A stretch of 59,661 nucleotides of DNA from Coriobacteriaceae bacterium AM100-PB1-1D-6A. GTDB taxonomy: Bacteria; Actinomycetota; Coriobacteriia; Coriobacteriales; Coriobacteriaceae. The notes beneath the pieces are model-generated. The model saw nothing but the letters and a program-made list of their open reading frames with translations. It was not told the origin of the DNA and made no database searches. The stretch is taken from the NCBI GenBank assembly GCA_027660625.1, contig JAQDNC010000012.1, positions 1 to 59,661 of the forward strand. The letters are read 5' to 3'. This document shows, one piece after another, positions 28,525 to 36,876 of this stretch. The first letter of the stretch is position 1; each line of letters opens with the position of its first letter. The position numbers and the translations under genes were made by a program.

Positions 28525-29685
28525 CTACTTGGAAAGCTCGTCGGCGAGGGCCTCGATCTGGGCGCGCGATGCGTCGTTGAGCGAACCCAGGACGGTCACT
28601 TTGTTCTGCGTCAGGGCGATGTCCTTCATGCCCTCGAGCTCCTTGGTCATAACCTTGGCAGCGGCAGGCGCCCAGGAACCGGCCTCGACGAGCGCAACCG
28701 TGCGGTTCTGATAGGCGTGCTCGGCAAGCGTATGGATAAAGGTGCTCATGAACGGGAAGATCTCGCCCTGATAGGTGATGGAGGCGAGCACCAGGCGGTC
28801 GTAGCGGAACGCGTCCTCAACGGCCTCGGCCATATCATCGCGAGCCAAGTCAAAGACGGAGACCTTCTGGCCGCGGGCCTCGAGCGCAGATGCGAGCTCC
28901 TCAACGGCAGCTTTCAGATGGCCATACACGCTCGCATAGGCAATCGTGATGCCCTCGTCCTCGGGCTGGTAGCTCGACCAGGTGTTGTAGGTGTCGAGGT
29001 AATAGCCCAGGTTCTCGGTCAGCACGGGGCCGTGAAGCGGGCAAATGATCTGGATGTCCAGATTGGCGGCCTTCTTGAGCACGGCCTGCACAAACTTGCC
29101 GAACTTGCCCACGATGCCAAAGTAGTAACGGCGCGCTTCGCAAGCCCAGCCCTCGGGATCCTCGATGTCGTTGGCGCCAAACTTGCCAAAGCCGTCGGCA
29201 CTAAAGAGCACCTTGTCGGTGGCCTCGTAGGAGAACAACACCTCGGGCCAGTGAACATTGGGGGCACCGACAAAGGTTAGGCTGTGGCCGCCCAGGTCGA
29301 GCACGTCGCCATCTTTGACGACCATCTTGCGCTCGGAGAAGTCGGTGCCAAAGTAGTTGACCATCATGCGGAAAGCACCCATGCTAGCCACAATCTGCGC
29401 CTGGGGATAGCGCTCCATAAAGGCGGCGATACCGGCGGAATGATCGGGCTCCATGTGATGGACAACCAGGTAGTCGGGCGTACGGCCATCGAGCGCGGCC
29501 TCGAGGTTGCCGAGCCACTCGTCGACAAAGCCAGCGTCGACCGAATCGGCGACAGCAATTTTATCGCCCAAGATAACATAGCTGTTGTATGCCATGCCGT
29601 TCTCGGACACGTCGTACTGGCCCTCGAACAGATCGATGTCGTGATCGTCGACGCCAATGTAGCGGATATCCTTGGTGATCTCCAT
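28525..29685 (-). CDS. fprA: Flavodiiron protein (FprA family, A-type flavoprotein)
   Basis: A 386-residue cytosolic enzyme that reduces oxygen to water or nitric oxide to nitrous oxide, protecting anaerobes. The N-terminal metallo-beta-lactamase-like domain carries the diiron motif HHMEPDHSAG (HxExDH, complete). The C-terminal flavodoxin domain (about 250-386) begins with IAYASVYGHLKAAVEELA, the FMN phosphate loop. Length is normal for the two-domain class without a rubredoxin tail. ATG 29685 has an AGGAGG ribosome binding site. It has no partner genes in the same direction. Confidence 0.92.
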   Translation of the reverse strand: MEITKDIRYIGVDDHDIDLFEGQYDVSENGMAYNSYVILGDKIAVADSVDAGFVDEWLGNLEAALDGRTPDYLVVHHMEPDHSAGIAAFMERYPQAQIVASMGAFRMMVNYFGTDFSERKMVVKDGDVLDLGGHSLTFVGAPNVHWPEVLFSYEATDKVLFSADGFGKFGANDIEDPEGWACEARRYYFGIVGKFGKFVQAVLKKAANLDIQIICPLHGPVLTENLGYYLDTYNTWSSYQPEDEGITIAYASVYGHLKAAVEELASALEARGQKVSVFDLARDDMAEAVEDAFRYDRLVLASITYQGEIFPFMSTFIHTLAEHAYQNRTVALVEAGSWAPAAAKVMTKELEGMKDIALTQNKVTVLGSLNDASRAQIEALADELSK

Positions 29686-29814
29686 CAGGCAAAGCCTCCT
29701 AGATAGACAAAAGAACCCGTCTATCATAGCACTCGCCTTTAGAGCCACAGCTATCTGCCGGCATCCTTACCGATTGTTATTGAAATGCGATAAAGCTCCG
29801 TTTACCTGCAAAAA

Positions 29815-30846
29815 CTATGCGCGAGGCTCTGCCGTGCTATGTCGAACGATGAGCTGACCGGGGATGCGAATGGCGACGGTTTTGTCCGTTGCCCCCGCCT
29901 TGGGAACCGCGTGCTCGAACACCTCGCGTCCACGCTGATGCAAATCAAATCGAACGGTCGTGAGCTCGTTGTGTGCGACAAAATCATCGAGCGAATCGTC
30001 GACGCCCACCACGCTCACGTCCTCGGGCACGCGCAAGCCGCTATCGCGCAGCGCTGCAATGGCGCCATTTGCCATCTGATCGTTTGCCGCATAGATCGCC
30101 GTCATGGTGCGATCGTGCTCGGCCAGGTACCTACCGGCCTCGTAACCGCTGTTGGCAGACCAGTCGCCCTCGAGCGGCTCTGCCGGCTCGATGTGTTTAC
30201 GCTCGAGTGCATCCTGCCAACCGGCGCGACGAAATTGTTCGTCGACCGAGAACGACGGGCCGCCAATATAGCGAATCTGCTCGTGCCCCAGCTCAAACAG
30301 GTGATCCATAAGCAAGAGCGAGCAGCCGTAATGATCGGAGTCAACCGTAGTCACCCGCGGGTGCGCATACATGGTAACGATGACCGTGCCAATACCCGGC
30401 AGTGGATCAAACGTCTCAAAATCGGGAGCCATACGGCTCATGCCGATAATGATGCCGTCCACGGGCAGCGCGGCCATACGGCGTGTTGCCTCGGCAAGAG
30501 AGAATTCCTCGGTCTTGGACATCTCGACCAGTGTGATGGCGCAATTATGCTCGCGAGCAGCGCTGGCGATGCCGTCGATCATTGAAAGGTTGCCAAACTT
30601 GGTGACATCGTTGACGCACAGGCCGACCGAATGGTAACGGCCGTCACGCAACGAACGGCCGGCATAGCTCGGACGGAAGCCGAGCTCTTGCATAGCGGCT
30701 TGCACGCGCTGGCGCGTCTGTTCGTTAACGTTGGGCAATCCGTTGGCAACGCGCGAAACCGTCTGTTGCGAAACACCGGCAGCGCGGGCAACGTCGGCCA
30801 TGGATACCGGACGCGTACCCGTATCGTTGAAAGGGCGCCTTGCCAC
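29815..30846 (-). CDS. LacI-family regulator of the galactose operon
   Basis: A 343-residue LacI/GalR protein with helix-turn-helix VSMADVARAAGVSQQTVSRVAN, then the hinge YAGRSLRDG and a sugar-sensing domain. The start is GTG 30846 with a GAAGGTGA ribosome binding site; the frame extends to 30906 without one. It is divergent from galK-galT, and three copies of a TGTTAACGTACTC-like operator lie in the shared 338-base region, so it most likely represses galKT and possibly itself. The sensor sequence is similar in layout to that of the LacI proteins at 38910 and 43829, which suggests recent family expansion. Confidence 0.88.
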   Translation of the reverse strand: MARRPFNDTGTRPVSMADVARAAGVSQQTVSRVANGLPNVNEQTRQRVQAAMQELGFRPSYAGRSLRDGRYHSVGLCVNDVTKFGNLSMIDGIASAAREHNCAITLVEMSKTEEFSLAEATRRMAALPVDGIIIGMSRMAPDFETFDPLPGIGTVIVTMYAHPRVTTVDSDHYGCSLLLMDHLFELGHEQIRYIGGPSFSVDEQFRRAGWQDALERKHIEPAEPLEGDWSANSGYEAGRYLAEHDRTMTAIYAANDQMANGAIAALRDSGLRVPEDVSVVGVDDSLDDFVAHNELTTVRFDLHQRGREVFEHAVPKAGATDKTVAIRIPGQLIVRHSTAEPRA

Positions 30847-30938
30847 AAAATCACCTTCGCTCTCGCAAGATCTGAATAGTGCGAATGTCGGCCCGGGCAG
30901 AAACACACCCCGCGCCGAAGCCCGCTATCGTCGGACGC

Positions 30939-31141
30939 ATGTTAACGTACTCTACTTTTTCTATCAGCGGTTCTTTTGCTCCATATGTCCATACGGCCAC
31001 ACCGTTCACGGCCGAAAATCTACCGATTACCAGATTCTCAAAAAAGGAGATACATTGTGTTATGAGTACGTTAACATACCCTTTAACGTGCGGCGCCGCG
31101 AACGTCTGGTTTGTGGTGCTCAATATTGTTAACGTACTCAT
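30939..31141 (+). promoter_or_regulatory. Galactose operators and tandem half-sites between galR and galK
   Basis: Three sites share GTTAACGTACTC: 30939-30953 (plus), 31064-31077 (minus orientation) and 31127-31141 (plus). Their number, spacing and mixed orientation suit binding and looping by the LacI-type regulator. Between them, ACCGTTCAC (31001-31009) and ACCGATTAC (31022-31030) form a direct repeat with a 21-base period, matching the tandem family found in other upstream regions. Confidence 0.6.
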
Positions 31142-31184
31142 AATGAAACGGACCAGTCTCTCCGGCGTCAAGGAAAGGACCCGT

Positions 31185-32390
31185 ATGACCGCCCCCGACG
31201 AAAAGATACTCGCCACCCTCACCAAGCTGTTTGAGGAGGAGTTTGGCCCCATCGACGAGCGCCAGGTGCTCTACGTGCACGCGCCCGGCCGTTCCGAGAT
31301 CAGCGGCAACCACACCGACCACGAGGGTGGCCACGTTATCGCTGGCTCGCTCGATGTCGCTGTCGACGGCATCGCCGTGGCAACCGACTCCAACAAGGTC
31401 CGCATTGCCGATGAGGGCTACCCTACCTTTGAGATCACGCTCGACACGCTGGATGTTCAGGAGTCCGAGAAGGGCACGTCCGCAAGCCTCGTGCGCGGTA
31501 TGGCCCACGAGATTGCAGCGCTTGGTGTTGAGCCCAAGGGTTTCGACTTCGCCTTTACCTGCTCCGTCCCCTCGGGCGGCGGTCTTTCGAGCTCCGCTGC
31601 TGTCGAGGCGGCATACGGCCGCGCTATGGAGACGCTTTGGGGCGCGCCCGCGATTGAGCCCGTCGCACTCGCCCAGATGAGCCAGCGCACCGAGAACAAC
31701 TACTACGGCAAGCCTTGCGGTCTTATGGACCAGGCCGCTGTGTGCCTGGGCGGCCTTGCCTACATGGACTTTGAGGATCAAGCCCAGCCTAAGACCCAGA
31801 AGCTCGAGCTCAACTTTGAGGATCACGGCTACGCGCTCGTGCTCGTTAAGGTCGGTGCCGACCACGTGGCCGCCACCGACGACTACGCCGCCGTTCCGCG
31901 CGAAATGCAGGACGTCGCCGCCGAGTTTGGCAAGGAACGCCTGTGCGAGGTCGATGTTGCCGACTTTGACGCCAAGCTCCCCGAGCTGCGCGCCAAGCTG
32001 GGCGACCGCGCCTGTCTGCGCGCCGTTCACTACTGGTACGAAAACGGCCTGGTCGACAAGCGCTGGGCTGCCCTGAACGCCGGCGACATCGATCAGTTCC
32101 TGGTCCTGACGCGCGAGTCCGGCGCCAGCTCTGCCATGTACCTACAGAATGTCGTTGCCAAGCTAGGCTCCGAGCAGCCCTCGATGTATGCCCTGGCACT
32201 GGCCGAGCACGTGCTCGACGGCCGAGGCGCCGTCCGTATCCACGGTGGCGGCTTTGGTGGCACCATCCAGGCCTTCGTGCCGCTCGACCTGGTCGACACC
32301 TTCATCGCCAAGATGAACGGCTGGCTGGGCGAGGGCTCTGCCCGCCACTACGCAATTTCTGACAAGGGGGCCTACGCGGCATGGCTGTAA
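31185..32390 (+). CDS. galK: Galactokinase
   Basis: A 401-residue GHMP-family kinase that phosphorylates galactose at C1 in the Leloir pathway. The galactokinase signature is GRSEISGNHTDHEGG, the ATP-binding loop PSGGGLSSSAAVE, and the C-terminal motif GGGFGG. The first motif has SEISGNHTDH where most have VNLIGEHTDY, a variant known in Actinobacteria and some Firmicutes. ATG 31185 follows GGAAAGGAC. In-frame ATGs at 31143 and 31062 exist but would add sequence overlapping an operator. It overlaps galT by ten bases. Confidence 0.94.
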   Translation: MTAPDEKILATLTKLFEEEFGPIDERQVLYVHAPGRSEISGNHTDHEGGHVIAGSLDVAVDGIAVATDSNKVRIADEGYPTFEITLDTLDVQESEKGTSASLVRGMAHEIAALGVEPKGFDFAFTCSVPSGGGLSSSAAVEAAYGRAMETLWGAPAIEPVALAQMSQRTENNYYGKPCGLMDQAAVCLGGLAYMDFEDQAQPKTQKLELNFEDHGYALVLVKVGADHVAATDDYAAVPREMQDVAAEFGKERLCEVDVADFDAKLPELRAKLGDRACLRAVHYWYENGLVDKRWAALNAGDIDQFLVLTRESGASSAMYLQNVVAKLGSEQPSMYALALAEHVLDGRGAVRIHGGGFGGTIQAFVPLDLVDTFIAKMNGWLGEGSARHYAISDKGAYAAWL

Positions 32391-34009
32391 TGACTGACGT
32401 GCGCGAGGCCGCGCAGAACCTGATCGAGTACGCCATCCACCGATCGATGATCGGCCAGGACGATCGCATCTGGGCGTATAACACCATTCTCGAGTGCATC
32501 GGTGCTACGGGCCCGGCGCTCGACATGGCCTGGGCGCTCCAGGTCGAGAAACTCTCGCTCTTGCACCCCGATACCCTGCCCAACTTTGACCTTGAAGGCA
32601 CACTTGCCGCGCTTGCCGAGGCGGCTGTTGCCAACGGCGCCGCCGAGGACACGGCATCGGGCCGCGACCGTATCGCCATGCGCATCATGGGCGCGCTCAT
32701 GCCGAGGCCTTCGGTTGTAAACGAGGAGTTCAACGGCCGCATGGGCGTCAACGAGCCCCGCGCCGCGACCGACTGGTTCTACGGCCTGTGCTGCGACGCC
32801 GGCTACGTGCGCCGTGCCGCCATCGCGCGCAACATCAAATGGAGCACCCCCACCAACTGGGGCGATCTTGAAATCACCATCAACCTGTCCAAACCCGAGA
32901 AGGACCCGCGCGATATCGCCGCGGCAGGTGCAGCCAAGAACATGGGCGAGAAGTATCCCGCCTGCCAGCTCTGCATCGAGAACGAGGGTTACCCCGGACG
33001 CTCCGCCGCGGCTGACGGCGGCGCTCATCCCGCCCGCCAGAATCTGCGCGTTATCCCCATCCAGCTCGACGGCGAGCGTTGGGGCTTCCAGTACAGCCCG
33101 TACGCGTACTTTAACGAGCACTGCATTGCCATGAGCTCCGAGCATCGTCCGATGCACGTCGACCGCAAGGGGCTGACCTGCCTGCTCGATTTTGTGGACC
33201 TGTTCCCGCACTACTTTATCGGCTCCAACGCCGACCTGCCCATCGTGGGCGGCTCGATTCTGTCGCACGACCACTTCCAGGGCGGCGCGCACGAGTTCCC
33301 CATGATGCATGCCACCGAAGTCTCGCAGTTTAGCGTGCCCGACTTTGACCAGGTCAGCGGTACCGTGTTGCAGTGGCCGCTTTCGGTGCTGCGACTGCGC
33401 TCGCACGACCGCGCCCAGTTGCTCGACGCTGCCGAGAAGATTATCCTCGCCTGGCGCGAGTGGACCGATGAGTCTGTGGGCGTTATCGCGCACACGGCCG
33501 ACGGCGTAGCGCACAACACCGTGACGCCCGTCATCCGCCGCGTCGACTTCCGCGGCAATGCCGGTGGCGAGATTTACGAGGCCTACCTGGCACTTCGCTG
33601 CAACATCACGACCGACGAGCATCCGCTGGGCGTTTTCCACCCGCATGCCGAGTATCACCATATTAAAAAGGAGAACATCGGTCTGATCGAGGTCATGGGC
33701 TTGGCCATTTTGCCGCCGCGCCTGGTTCCCGAGCTCGGCGCTGTCCGTGAGCACCTGTTGGCGGCCAAGACCGATGCCAGCTACGACCTTGCCGGTGCGC
33801 TCGAGGGCGACGACCTTTGCCGCAGCCACGCCGCATGGGCCGAGGACGTCTTTGCCCGCCGCGCCGACGAGCTTACGGCGGACAACGCCATCGACATCCT
33901 GCACGAGGAGGTCGGCGTGGTGTTTGGCCACGTGCTCGACAACGCCGGCGTTTTTAAGTGGGACGAAGCCGGCCGCGCCGCCCAACAGCGCTTTATCGAC
34001 TCACTGTAA
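32381..34009 (+). CDS. galT: UDP-glucose-hexose-1-phosphate uridylyltransferase, class II
   Basis: A 542-residue enzyme that exchanges the uridyl group between UDP-glucose and galactose-1-phosphate. Size and motifs fit the class II GalT of Firmicutes and Actinobacteria (about 490-540 residues), not the 350-residue E. coli form: the N-terminal half has the GalP_UDP_transf region (FQYSPYAYFNEH, SILSHDHFQGG with the active-site histidines), the C-terminal half DFRGNAGGEIYEAYL. ATG 32381 follows AAGGGGG; an ATG at 32390 overlapping the galK stop is an alternative. No galE is seen in the window. A terminator follows. Confidence 0.93.
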   Translation: MAVMTDVREAAQNLIEYAIHRSMIGQDDRIWAYNTILECIGATGPALDMAWALQVEKLSLLHPDTLPNFDLEGTLAALAEAAVANGAAEDTASGRDRIAMRIMGALMPRPSVVNEEFNGRMGVNEPRAATDWFYGLCCDAGYVRRAAIARNIKWSTPTNWGDLEITINLSKPEKDPRDIAAAGAAKNMGEKYPACQLCIENEGYPGRSAAADGGAHPARQNLRVIPIQLDGERWGFQYSPYAYFNEHCIAMSSEHRPMHVDRKGLTCLLDFVDLFPHYFIGSNADLPIVGGSILSHDHFQGGAHEFPMMHATEVSQFSVPDFDQVSGTVLQWPLSVLRLRSHDRAQLLDAAEKIILAWREWTDESVGVIAHTADGVAHNTVTPVIRRVDFRGNAGGEIYEAYLALRCNITTDEHPLGVFHPHAEYHHIKKENIGLIEVMGLAILPPRLVPELGAVREHLLAAKTDASYDLAGALEGDDLCRSHAAWAEDVFARRADELTADNAIDILHEEVGVVFGHVLDNAGVFKWDEAGRAAQQRFIDSL

Positions 34010-34055
34010 TGATCCCTTGGGGACGGAGGAAAACGGATCACTTCGTCTTCAAGAC

Positions 34056-34096
34056 AACGGCGCCCGCCGGCAACATCGCCGACGGGCGCCGTTTTT
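34056..34096 (+). terminator. Intrinsic terminator of galKT
   Basis: AACGGCGCCCG and CGGGCGCCGTT form an 11-bp perfect stem, followed by TTTT, about 50 bases beyond galT. Just before it, 34008-34039 carries TGATCCCTTGGGG and CGGATCA, a small repeat also found inverted near 51221-51254 and degenerate near 38206-38232. Confidence 0.8.
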
Positions 34097-34101
34097 GCGT
34101 G

Positions 34102-34417
34102 TAGTCATTGGGGACGCTCTTAAACGACTAGTCATTAAAGAACGTCCCCAATGACTACCCCAAGGAATATCCCAGACTGCCGGCAGAAAAGGAACGTCCC
34201 TAACTGCCGCATCCGGAGCAAGACAACGCCGCAGGTAGAGGACGGACAGCGAGCGGGTCGCATTTGAGACAAGGTGACGCGAAACGAAAGGGCGCTGACC
34301 TTCTGGTCGCGCCCTTGAAGTTGAACGTCAGATTGTCCAAATGCGGCCCGCGCAGCGTCGACCGGTCCGCCGTTCGGTAGAACGGCGGAACCAATAGGTT
34401 TGGTAAAACGCCGTAAC
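34102..34417 (-). repeat. Dispersed repeat, copy 2 (inverted relative to 20844-21137)
   Basis: Read on the minus strand it starts one base after the lacC stop with GGTTACGGCGTTTTACC, continues through a short hairpin insert, GACGCTGCGCGGG, the 95-base imperfect palindrome bounded by CGCATTTG/CAAATGCG, GTTGTCTTGCTCCGGATG, and a terminal hairpin GTCATTGGGGACG/CGTCCCCAATGAC. Blocks and order match copy 1. It fills the gap between the convergent galT and lacC genes. Confidence 0.7.
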
Positions 34418-34418
34418 C

Positions 34419-35354
34419 CTACAGTTCAGTCACGACAACGCTGTTGTAGATCTCGTCCCAGCGGTCCATGACCAGGTGGCCGGTCTTGGGATCCATGGCG
34501 TTGAGCTTGCCGCAGGTATTGGCGGTCTTGAGCACCGTGATGTCGTCGGCACCAGCAGCAATGGCATGCGCAAAGCCGGCGATGGTCGAGTCGCCGGAAC
34601 CCGTCGCGTTCACAGCCGCAATCGCGGGCGTCTTGGCGCGGAACGCGCGACCCTCATGGAAGCCCACCGAGCCGGCAGCGCCCATCGAAACGACAACCCA
34701 GGGGATACCGGCAAAGCGGCCGTCGGCGGCAAGAGCCTCGCGCAGGGCATCGACATCGTCGGTCGTAAAGGACGTACCCAGCAGGCCGTTAATCTCGGTC
34801 AGGTTGGGCTTTACGAGCTCGGGCTTAGCGTTAGACTCCAGCGCGGCCTCCAGCGATGCACCCGAGGTGTCGAGCAGCACCTTGGCGCCCGCAGCCTCGG
34901 CGATCTTTACGAGCTCGGCGTAGTAGCCGGCATCGACGCCACGCGGCAGCGAGCCCGAAAGCGTCACAACGTCCGCCTTCGCTGCAAGCTCGGCGAACTT
35001 GGCCGTAAAGGCCTCGAGTTCCGCGGGGGCGATCTGCGGGCCGCTCTCCAGCAGCTCGGTCTGATTGCCCTCGTGCAGAATATTCAGGCAGATGCGCGTC
35101 TCGCCGGCAATGGGCACAAAGTCGTTCTTGACGCCATCGGCATCCATGAGCTCGGCCATATAGGCACCCATGTGACCGCCAAGCAGGCCGGTCGCGAGCA
35201 CATCGTCGCCCAACTGCAGCAGCACACGGCTCACGTTGAGACCCTTGCCACCAGCGGTCTTTTCGGGCGTCACGCGGTTAACATCGTCGATAATCAGCTT
35301 GTCGAGCTGATAGCGCGTATCAATCGACGGGTTCATGGTAACGGTCAGAATCAT
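34419..35354 (-). CDS. lacC: Tagatose-6-phosphate kinase (PfkB family)
   Basis: A 311-residue PfkB-family kinase. MILTVTMNPSIDTRYQLD, KTAGGKGLNVSRV and the C-terminal NATGSGDSTIAGFA with the catalytic aspartate are the LacC/FruK subgroup motifs. Position directly after lacA and lacB makes tagatose-6-phosphate the likely substrate, yielding tagatose-1,6-bisphosphate; fructose-1-phosphate is a secondary possibility for the family. ATG 35354 has an AGGAG ribosome binding site. It is the last gene of the lacA-lacB-lacC group, 198 bases after lacB with a hairpin between. Confidence 0.9.
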   Translation of the reverse strand: MILTVTMNPSIDTRYQLDKLIIDDVNRVTPEKTAGGKGLNVSRVLLQLGDDVLATGLLGGHMGAYMAELMDADGVKNDFVPIAGETRICLNILHEGNQTELLESGPQIAPAELEAFTAKFAELAAKADVVTLSGSLPRGVDAGYYAELVKIAEAAGAKVLLDTSGASLEAALESNAKPELVKPNLTEINGLLGTSFTTDDVDALREALAADGRFAGIPWVVVSMGAAGSVGFHEGRAFRAKTPAIAAVNATGSGDSTIAGFAHAIAAGADDITVLKTANTCGKLNAMDPKTGHLVMDRWDEIYNSVVVTEL

Positions 35355-35523
35355 GTTGGACTCCTGTTTAGAAAACCGGCCCGCGCCCCATCACAGAAAC
35401 GCGAGCCGTCAATTAAAAAGCTGCAGAATGCCAGGTACCGCCAAAACGAAGCACCCAAGCTCAGCAAGCAAAAGTGTTATCAGAGCAACTCGCCCGCCAG
35501 ATGGCTTCGCAGCGTCGACTGGT

Positions 35524-35545
35524 CTGGCGTTCGGTAGAACGCCAG
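35524..35545 (-). terminator. Hairpin between lacB and lacC
   Basis: CTGGCGTTC and GAACGCCAG form a nine-base stem with a GGTA tetraloop, eight bases after the lacB stop. A close relative (GCCGTTCGGTAGAACGGC) lies inside the repeat at 34102-34417. There is no U-run on the minus strand, so partial termination or mRNA protection is more likely than full stop. Confidence 0.5.
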
Positions 35546-35552
35546 AACCTCC

Positions 35553-36077
35553 TTAGTCGTGATACTCGCCGCGGTCCCACTTCTCGAGGAACTCGTCAAA
35601 GAAGTGCGGGTCAGCCTGAGCCTCGGCGTCGGCCTTATTGCAGGCATCGATCTTGGCGATCAGGGCATCGTGCTCGGGGGTCTTCTCGTAGGGCTCCTCC
35701 AGGAAGGCAAGCATGATATCGGCCATCAGGAACTCGCCGGTGATCTTGCCGCCAAAGCCCACGATGTTGGCGTTGAGCTCGCGACGGGCATACAGGGCAG
35801 AGGTCATGTCGCGAACCAGAGCGCAGCGGGCGCCGGGGACCTTGTTGACGGCGTTGGTGATGCCGATGCCGGTGCCGCACAGGGCCACGCCAAAGTCGGC
35901 CTTGCCGCTGGCAACAGCCTCGCCCACGGCCTTACCGTAGATGGGATAGTGCGTACGGGTGTGGCTGTAGGTGCCGCAGTCGAGCACCTTGTAGCCAGCC
36001 TGCTCCAGGCGGTCGGCCAGATAGATCTTCTCGTCCGTAACGATATGGTCGCAACCGATTGCGATGGTCTTCTTCAT
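35553..36077 (-). CDS. lacB: Galactose-6-phosphate isomerase subunit LacB
   Basis: A 174-residue RpiB/LacAB-fold subunit. It opens [17 protein letters not shown], contains [17 protein letters not shown] and the conserved [16 protein letters not shown] loop with the catalytic cysteine, and matches LacB in length (about 171). With LacA it converts galactose-6-phosphate to tagatose-6-phosphate in the cytosol. ATG 36077 follows AAAGGA. It lies 63 bases after lacA in the same operon. Confidence 0.93.
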   Translation of the reverse strand: MKKTIAIGCDHIVTDEKIYLADRLEQAGYKVLDCGTYSHTRTHYPIYGKAVGEAVASGKADFGVALCGTGIGITNAVNKVPGARCALVRDMTSALYARRELNANIVGFGGKITGEFLMADIMLAFLEEPYEKTPEHDALIAKIDACNKADAEAQADPHFFDEFLEKWDRGEYHD

Positions 36078-36140
36078 CAGAACGTCCTTTCGTCTGAATT
36101 CACAAGTTGAGGTAGAAGTTCGAGTTCTCGGTGGCTCTCG

Positions 36141-36569
36141 TTAGGCCATCTTGTTGAGCATGTCGACACGGATCTGGTGACGGCCGCCGGCGTACTGGGC
36201 GCGCAGGAACTCGCGGGCGATCTTCTTGGCGACCTCGGTGCCCACAACGCCCGGGCCCATGGTGACCATGCGCGAGCCGTTGTGCTCGCGGGTCATGTAG
36301 GCGGAGCGCTCGTCGGAAATGTTGGCGACGACCATGCCCTTGATCTTGACGGCGGCCATATAGGAGCCGACGCCGTACTTATCGAATGCAAAGCCCTGGG
36401 AATCCTTGTGCTCCAGCAGGTCCTTGGCAACGGCGGTCGCGGAATCGACAAAGTCCGCGGCAGGGGTCTCGGAATAGTCGACGACCTCGTGACCGTCGGC
36501 GATGAGCATCTCCTTGATGGACTCCTTCATCGACATACCGTCGGCATCGGAAGCGATTACAACCCTCAT
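36141..36569 (-). CDS. lacA: Galactose-6-phosphate isomerase subunit LacA
   Basis: A 142-residue partner of LacB, the normal LacA length. It begins MRVVIASDADGMSMKESIKE; the central FDKYGVGSYMAAVKIKGM replaces the CGTG loop of LacB, as expected for LacA, and the C-terminal AGGRHQIRVDML block is typical. ATG 36569 has an AAGGAGG ribosome binding site. It is the first gene of lacA-lacB-lacC. The upstream region carries candidate operators for LacR and a tandem half-site pair. Confidence 0.93.
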   Translation of the reverse strand: MRVVIASDADGMSMKESIKEMLIADGHEVVDYSETPAADFVDSATAVAKDLLEHKDSQGFAFDKYGVGSYMAAVKIKGMVVANISDERSAYMTREHNGSRMVTMGPGVVGTEVAKKIAREFLRAQYAGGRHQIRVDMLNKMA

Positions 36570-36664
36570 GACATCCTCCTTGAGAGATACGCAGGTGCGT
36601 AGTTTCTGTTTGGAAGTGTTGAATCGCGTTCAGGTCCGGGCATCTGAATGTGCGGTTCTTCACT

Positions 36665-36770
36665 GTTCATGTTTATTTGAACACATTCGAACAGTAACTG
36701 CAACAACTATTTGTTTATCTTTGTTCTTTTTTGAACAAATATCGTTCACGGATGATTGCTGACCGTTTGA
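36665..36770 (-). promoter_or_regulatory. Operator cluster upstream of lacA
   Basis: GTTCATGTTTATTTGAAC (36665-36682) and TTGTTCTTTTTTGAACAA (36721-36738) are palindromes of the same type. Between them ATTCGAACAGTAAC (36685-36698) recurs with one change upstream of the DeoR-type lacR gene (49700-49713). ATCGTTCAC (36741-36749) and ACCGTTTGA (36762-36770) form a direct repeat with a 21-base period. LacR and one shared regulator probably both bind here. Confidence 0.55.
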
Positions 36771-36808
36771 GCCGGGCGCGGACGTAGCGACCATGTGTTC
36801 AACAAACA

Positions 36809-36842
36809 AAAGGGCGGCCAAGAACGTGTCTCGGCCGCCCTT
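36809..36842 (-). terminator. Terminator of the membrane-protein gene
   Basis: AAGGGCGGCC and GGCCGCCCTT, extended by a few more pairs, form a strong stem after the stop of the minus-strand membrane-protein gene. The run of A before it gives a short U-tract. Confidence 0.75.
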
Positions 36843-36876
36843 CGGCGGTATTCCCCGGTATATACAGCTGTTTTAG

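Noticed and set aside
31062..31184. Upstream in-frame starts for galK (ATG 31062 and 31143)
   Set aside because: They would place a LacI-type operator inside the coding region and add a tail not seen in galactokinases; ATG 31185 has a better ribosome binding site.
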